This document shows positions 32,669-35,626 of a stretch of DNA of 35,626 nt, piece after piece. Source of the stretch: Moraxella equi (GTDB lineage Bacteria; Pseudomonadota; Gammaproteobacteria; Pseudomonadales; Moraxellaceae). The notes under the pieces are model-generated. The model searched no databases. It was given only the letters and a program-made list of their open reading frames with translations, and had not been told where the DNA came from. A program made the position numbers and the translations under genes. Positions within the stretch are counted from its first letter, which is position 1; each line of letters opens with the position of its first letter. The DNA lies in NCBI RefSeq assembly GCF_002027555.1, contig NZ_MXAP01000076.1:1-35626 (forward strand), written 5' to 3'.

Positions 32669-32921
32669 CATAATCTCCATAAATTAAGTTTTTTGCCATA
32701 TTATTTACTGCTGGCAATGATTTTAATTTAAAATCTATCAAATCATCAATAGCAGATTGAAAAGTATTTTTATTATTTTCCGCTACGGATTTTTTTAATT
32801 TATCAATGGTTATCTGAATGGATTTTTGTTTATCACAAGTCCATTCATCAACAATTTTTAACTTAGTTTCTTTGGTTAATCTTTTTGACAAACGATAACC
32901 TATTGAGCGTTTTTGAGCCAT
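32661..32921 (-). CDS. Hypothetical basic helical protein
   Basis: 86 residues (MAQKRSIGYRLSKRLTKETKLKIVDEW...), predominantly helical, basic at the N-terminus and acidic at the end (IYGDYDE). Not recognised. GGAG is 7 nt before ATG 32921. It overlaps the RHH-like gene and probably forms a two-gene unit with it; a strong terminator lies just upstream, so the pair needs its own promoter, which I cannot identify clearly. Confidence 0.5.
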   Translation of the reverse strand: MAQKRSIGYRLSKRLTKETKLKIVDEWTCDKQKSIQITIDKLKKSVAENNKNTFQSAIDDLIDFKLKSLPAVNNMAKNLIYGDYDE

Positions 32922-32938
32922 AAGCCACTCCATTATAG

Positions 32939-32967
32939 AAAAATCAGCCCAAATTGGGCTGATTTTT
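32939..32967. terminator. Strong bidirectional terminator
   Basis: AAAAATCAGCCC and GGGCTGATTTTT form a perfect 12-bp stem around a 5-nt loop, with T-runs for both directions. It is 3 bp past the stop at 32970. Confidence 0.9.
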
Positions 32968-32969
32968 AC

Positions 32970-33293
32970 TTACTTTGATGATACAGCAACCGCCACAAAA
33001 ATTGCAGTCATTGAAGAGATTAAACTTACAACAATCGGTATCCACATTGCATATTTACTATCTCGTTCATTCTTTCGTATTTCTGAACGCATTTTTTCAA
33101 TGTAGGCTTCTCGCTCAATTGCCCTTGCTTGGCGTTCTTCTTCGGCTTCGGCTTGGCGAGCCTGACGGTCTATTTCGGCAATGCGAAAATCTTCACGCAT
33201 TTTTTCAACAGTCGCCTGACTTTCAGCAACTATTTGTTCTAGGTGTTTGATTTGAGCCATTTTCAAATCCTTATCTAGTTGGTTATCAAACAT
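32970..33293 (-). CDS. Coiled-coil protein with C-terminal membrane anchor
   Basis: 107 residues: a long charged coiled coil rich in Arg/Glu/Ala (VEKMREDFRIAEIDRQARQ and EEERQARAIEREAYIEKM) and one C-terminal helix (MWIPIVVSLISSMTAIFVAV). The topology is like the TraM-like protein at 30732. ATG 33293 follows AAAGG; an in-frame ATG 33260 has an even better site (AAGGA, 7 nt) and may be the true start. Promoter copy 2 drives it. No family recognised. Confidence 0.6.
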   Translation of the reverse strand: MFDNQLDKDLKMAQIKHLEQIVAESQATVEKMREDFRIAEIDRQARQAEAEEERQARAIEREAYIEKMRSEIRKNERDSKYAMWIPIVVSLISSMTAIFVAVAVSSK

Positions 33294-33318
33294 AACAATC
33301 AACCTTTCAAAAAGCACA

Positions 33319-33395
33319 CAATCAAGTAAATGATTGTACAAAAGCCCAATGCCTTTGATAAATACCATTATATTTAACTTAGGTTATATTGTCAA
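33319..33395 (-). promoter_or_regulatory. Leading-region promoter, copy 2
   Basis: On the - strand TTGACA (33390-33395), 17-bp spacer with AACCTAAGTTA, TATAAT (33367-33372). CAATCA (33319-33324) and TGATTG (33331-33336) repeat the inverted element of copy 1, with the same 6-nt loop. Confidence 0.85.
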
Positions 33396-33447
33396 GCATT
33401 CCAATACAAATATTTTAAGCAACAAATATGATTATTGATAAAATATT

Positions 33448-33461
33448 TTTTCTTTTGTCTT
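33448..33461 (+). repeat. Copy of the 14-base T-rich word
   Basis: Exact copy of TTTTCTTTTGTCTT, 10 bp past the end of repB (on the other strand). Confidence 0.6.
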
Positions 33462-33471
33462 TCCAGCAAAT

Positions 33472-35016
33472 TTATCTCGCCAAAATCTCATCAATCATGG
33501 CAAAATGCTTTCTCGCTTCCTTATCCAGCAAATAACGCTCCCACATTCTCACCACACCAGCATAATCACCCTGATTAAAATACGTTCTTTCAATGCCACC
33601 ACCAATTCTCTTTTGGTTGGCTTCCACAAACTCCTGAGCGTGTTCTGTGAGCTTTTCCAAGTCCTTTTTGAGTTGTTCCTGTTGCATTCTTTTGACTTCT
33701 CTTGCTTCGGCTTCGGCTTTCTCTTTTTCGGCTTTGGCTCTTGCTTCGGCTTCGGCTTTCTCCTTGGCAATCTGCTGAGCGGTAGGGTGGCTTTTTGCTT
33801 CTTCCTGCGTGTACCAATCGGACGGCACAAAATCTAACAATTTCAAATATTCAACATATTGCCCCTGAAAATGCACATTGCTAATTTCATCAATAACAAT
33901 TTCAATATCTTTATCTATTTTTTTGGCAATTTTTGCCCCAAAAACCGCTAATTGTTTTGGTGTCATTTTGAAATTAACAAATGGGTTATTTTCTTTGGGC
34001 TTATCATCACTATTCTTTGTTTTGTCTTTTACAGATTTTATGCTGGTATCAATATAGGAAAATGTTAGACTAGTTACCACTCTACCAACCTTGTGTTGCT
34101 GATACTCAATTCTAATTGGCGTGTGTTTATGCACTTCTTTTATTGACTTATCAATAACATACAGCTTAAAATCAGAGAATTTTTTATAGGTATCCACACA
34201 GTCAAATTTCTCTCTCAAATGCTCAATGGTATAGTGTCCATTACTTTCTTTTGAACTTAATATCATTTCAAGCATAATAATACCATAAGCACCCAAATTT
34301 ATTATCCAATCCCTTTGATACTGTGTCCAAAAATTACCAGTCGTTTTGTCAAAAACAGTCAGCATTTCAATGACAGTATCATCAAGTTTTACTTTGATTT
34401 TTGCTTCATTCTCAATATAATCACACTCAGAAACCCAACTTACACCCTTTTTGGATTTTCCGTTTTGTGTCTTATACCAAAAGAAAAAGGCTTTCTCCAC
34501 AATACTATCTGCGGTCTTTTCTAATTCAGAATAAACTGATTTACCTTTTAGTTGATATTCGTTGGCAAATTCATTGGCGAATACATAAAACATACGATTG
34601 TTGGGGTCTTTTTCAATCTGTTTTCTTACAATAGGCGACAAAAACAAAATCAACCTACGCTCATTTAAAGTTAAATTGCTAATGGCGTGCAATAGGCGAT
34701 TTTGGATAATAATCAAATCTTCACTATTAGCATAAGTCATCTCTCTTTTCTTGGTTTTGACAGTGGGTTGGCTTGCTGTTGGCACAACTGGCAATGTCGG
34801 GACTGGTTCATCATAAAGAAAATCAGGTCTAGGCTCTGGTACATACACATCGGTCAAAAAATCAAACACGACAGGGTCGTTTGGGTCAAGACGAAATTTT
34901 TGTACCACTTTGAGTTTATTTTTAATGTCCTCGTTCCAAGTCTCTTTCATAAACCTTACCAAATCGTTAAAGTGGAGTTGTTCGGACGGGGTTAGCTCTG
35001 AAAATTTTCTATACAT
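33472..35016 (-). CDS. repB: Rep_3 (RepB) replication initiator, long form
   Basis: 514 residues; binds iterons and opens the origin. An N-terminal extension (about 1-105) precedes the double winged-helix core: SEDLIIIQNRLLHAISNLTLNERRLILFLSPIV, FANEFANEYQLKGKSVYSELEKTADSIVEKAFFF, then SSKESNGHYTIEHLREKFDC and KHTPIRIEYQQHKVGRVVTSLTFSY. The C-terminus adds a helix with a repeated KAEAEAR pattern, likely a coiled coil. Typical Rep_3 proteins are about 300-400 residues, so both extensions are notable. ATG 35016 follows AAGG. Iterons lie 74 bp upstream and a half-iteron overlaps the promoter. Confidence 0.92.
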   Translation of the reverse strand: MYRKFSELTPSEQLHFNDLVRFMKETWNEDIKNKLKVVQKFRLDPNDPVVFDFLTDVYVPEPRPDFLYDEPVPTLPVVPTASQPTVKTKKREMTYANSEDLIIIQNRLLHAISNLTLNERRLILFLSPIVRKQIEKDPNNRMFYVFANEFANEYQLKGKSVYSELEKTADSIVEKAFFFWYKTQNGKSKKGVSWVSECDYIENEAKIKVKLDDTVIEMLTVFDKTTGNFWTQYQRDWIINLGAYGIIMLEMILSSKESNGHYTIEHLREKFDCVDTYKKFSDFKLYVIDKSIKEVHKHTPIRIEYQQHKVGRVVTSLTFSYIDTSIKSVKDKTKNSDDKPKENNPFVNFKMTPKQLAVFGAKIAKKIDKDIEIVIDEISNVHFQGQYVEYLKLLDFVPSDWYTQEEAKSHPTAQQIAKEKAEAEARAKAEKEKAEAEAREVKRMQQEQLKKDLEKLTEHAQEFVEANQKRIGGGIERTYFNQGDYAGVVRMWERYLLDKEARKHFAMIDEILAR

Positions 35017-35046
35017 ATCAATACCTTATAATTCAAAAAGCAAAGA

Positions 35047-35062
35047 TTTTGGTACTATTATA
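35047..35062 (-). promoter_or_regulatory. repB promoter with half-iteron operator
   Basis: TATAAT on the - strand (35057-35062) is followed directly by AGTACCAAAA, which is the core of the iteron in inverted orientation. This is the usual Rep_3 arrangement for self-repression. The -35 box is weak. Confidence 0.7.
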
Positions 35063-35089
35063 ACACATTTTACGAAAAATAAAATATTT

Positions 35090-35215
35090 TTCGCACTTAG
35101 TACCAAAAACTTCGCACTTAGTACCAAAAACTTCGCACTTAGTACCAAAAACTTCGCACTTAGTACCAAAAACTTCGCACTTAGTACCAAAAACTTCGCA
35201 CTTAGTACCAAAAAC
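35090..35215 (+). repeat. Origin iterons, six perfect 21-bp copies
   Basis: Unit starts TTCGCACTTAGTACC and ends AAAAAC; copies begin at 35090, 35111, 35132, 35153, 35174 and 35195 with no variation, plus a partial TTCG at 35216. The 21-bp period is two helical turns. These are the RepB binding sites of oriV. Confidence 0.95.
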
Positions 35216-35220
35216 TTCGT

Positions 35221-35486
35221 CATATTATGTTTTAACTTATTGATTTTAAAAATAAAAAATCGCCCCAAAATTATAAAATAAGAAAATTATTAAAAATAAT
35301 AAAAAGGCTACGCTACCGCTTCGTTGTTTTATTGCTCTAATTTTTTATTTTGTCTTTTTAGTTAATAAATTTTTCATTTATGAAACTTATTTTTATAAAT
35401 CATTCTGTTTTCGTATAAATTTATATTAAAAATCAAATACTTAAAAAAATATTTACATTTTCTTAGTAAATTCTGATAAAAAACAC
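35221..35486. other. AT-rich origin flank without genes
   Basis: Very AT-rich DNA between iterons and the trbM promoter, a likely unwinding region. It holds one GC-rich patch (GGCTACGCTACCGCTTCG near 35308) and a one-mismatch copy of the T-rich word at 35343-35356. I see no gene. Confidence 0.6.
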
Positions 35487-35515
35487 TTGCACTTGAAAAT
35501 TATTTAAATTATAAT
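35487..35515 (+). promoter_or_regulatory. Promoter of trbM and the virB operon
   Basis: TTGCAC (35487-35492), 17-bp spacer, TATAAT (35510-35515). An alternative -35 TTGAAA follows directly. The trbM start is about 58 bp downstream, with AAAGGTGG as ribosome site. Confidence 0.7.
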
Positions 35516-35572
35516 CAAGGCGTGGTTTAGAGTTTCCCTTATTTACAAAATTCATATAAAAAAGGTGGCATT

Positions 35573-35626
35573 ATGACTTTACAAATGCTAAAAGACAAAG
35601 CAAAATACGCAACGCAACGCAACGCA
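35573..35626 (+). CDS. trbM: trbM, 5' part (continues at 3-470)
   Basis: ATG 35573 follows AAAGGTGG by 5 nt and reads MTLQMLKDKAKY, then the repeat-coded ATQRNA to the window end. Joined across the circle it forms the basic N-terminus of a signal peptide whose hydrophobic core is at about 24-70. With six GCAAC units the frame is open; four or five units bring early stops (TAG within a few codons, or TAA after the would-be signal). Confidence 0.75.
   Translation, partial: MTLQMLKDKAKYATQRNA
35609..35626 (+). repeat. GCAAC pentanucleotide tract, right part
   Basis: Three complete GCAAC units plus GCA reach the window end, continuing the tract at 1-20. Located between codons 12 and about 22 of trbM. 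Confidence 0.9.

Noticed and set aside
33549..33830. Basic 93-residue frame in the 3' part of repB
   Set aside because: A phase shadow of the KAEAEAR coiled-coil region of RepB.
35026..35268. Frame with six repeats of KFLVLSA across the origin
   Set aside because: It is the iteron array read as protein (21 bp is seven codons). No ribosome site; iterons explain it fully.

Overview
The window looks like a complete, circular, low-GC conjugative plasmid of about 35.6 kb, opened inside a short tandem repeat. Both ends consist of GCAAC pentamers (1-20 and 35609-35626), and one reading frame, trbM, runs across the join. I infer a gammaproteobacterial host in the Moraxellaceae, most likely Moraxella, from the AT-rich composition and the style of the simple repeats; nothing in the sequence proves it. 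I see no rRNA, tRNA, CRISPR array, transposase or antibiotic-resistance gene.

Layout on the + strand: (i) 35487-13084, a promoter, trbM and a full P-type (MPF_T) type IV secretion operon, virB1 to virB11 plus virD4, with a reversed eexN entry-exclusion lipoprotein gene between virB6 and virB7. (ii) 13097-23968, establishment and DNA-processing genes: an LPD7-type protein, a small membrane protein, topoisomerase III, an inserted 400-bp gene cassette, an acidic protein, a 1420-residue LPD1/TOPRIM primase-like protein and a secreted thermonuclease. (iii) 23977-27480, a serine resolvase facing a candidate res/operator region, five small unknown genes and a Fic-fold protein whose catalytic His is replaced. 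(iv) 27477-31256, an RP4-like DNA-transfer region: relaxase, small membrane protein and MobC/TraJ-like protein on the - strand, then oriT with an RP4-type nic sequence, then TraK/TraL/TraM-like genes on the + strand. (v) 31264-35016, a BrnT/BrnA toxin-antitoxin pair, small - strand genes and a Rep_3 initiator. (vi) 35047-35572, the replication origin with six perfect 21-bp iterons and AT-rich DNA, leading back to the trbM promoter.

How the parts work together: RepB binds the iterons and probably its own promoter, which carries a half-iteron. The relaxase with the MobC/TraJ-like and TraK-like proteins nicks the + strand at 29351/29352. VirD4 passes the complex to the VirB channel, and EexN limits redundant entry. 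From the nic orientation the traK side enters first and the relaxase gene last. Maintenance comes from BrnTA, the ParA-like P-loop protein and resolvase-based multimer resolution.

Most unusual points: a frame-shifting GCAAC tract in trbM that could switch conjugation on and off; a 10-11 bp phased TTGA array in oriT overlapping the traK promoter; twin consensus promoters in the leading region, oriented so that the transferred strand is the template, one with its -10 in a hairpin stem; a Fic protein lacking the catalytic His that shares a palindromic gene end, and so a similar basic C-terminal tail, with the relaxase; a clean 400-bp insertion in the 3' end of topB; and a 14-base word present eight times on both strands.
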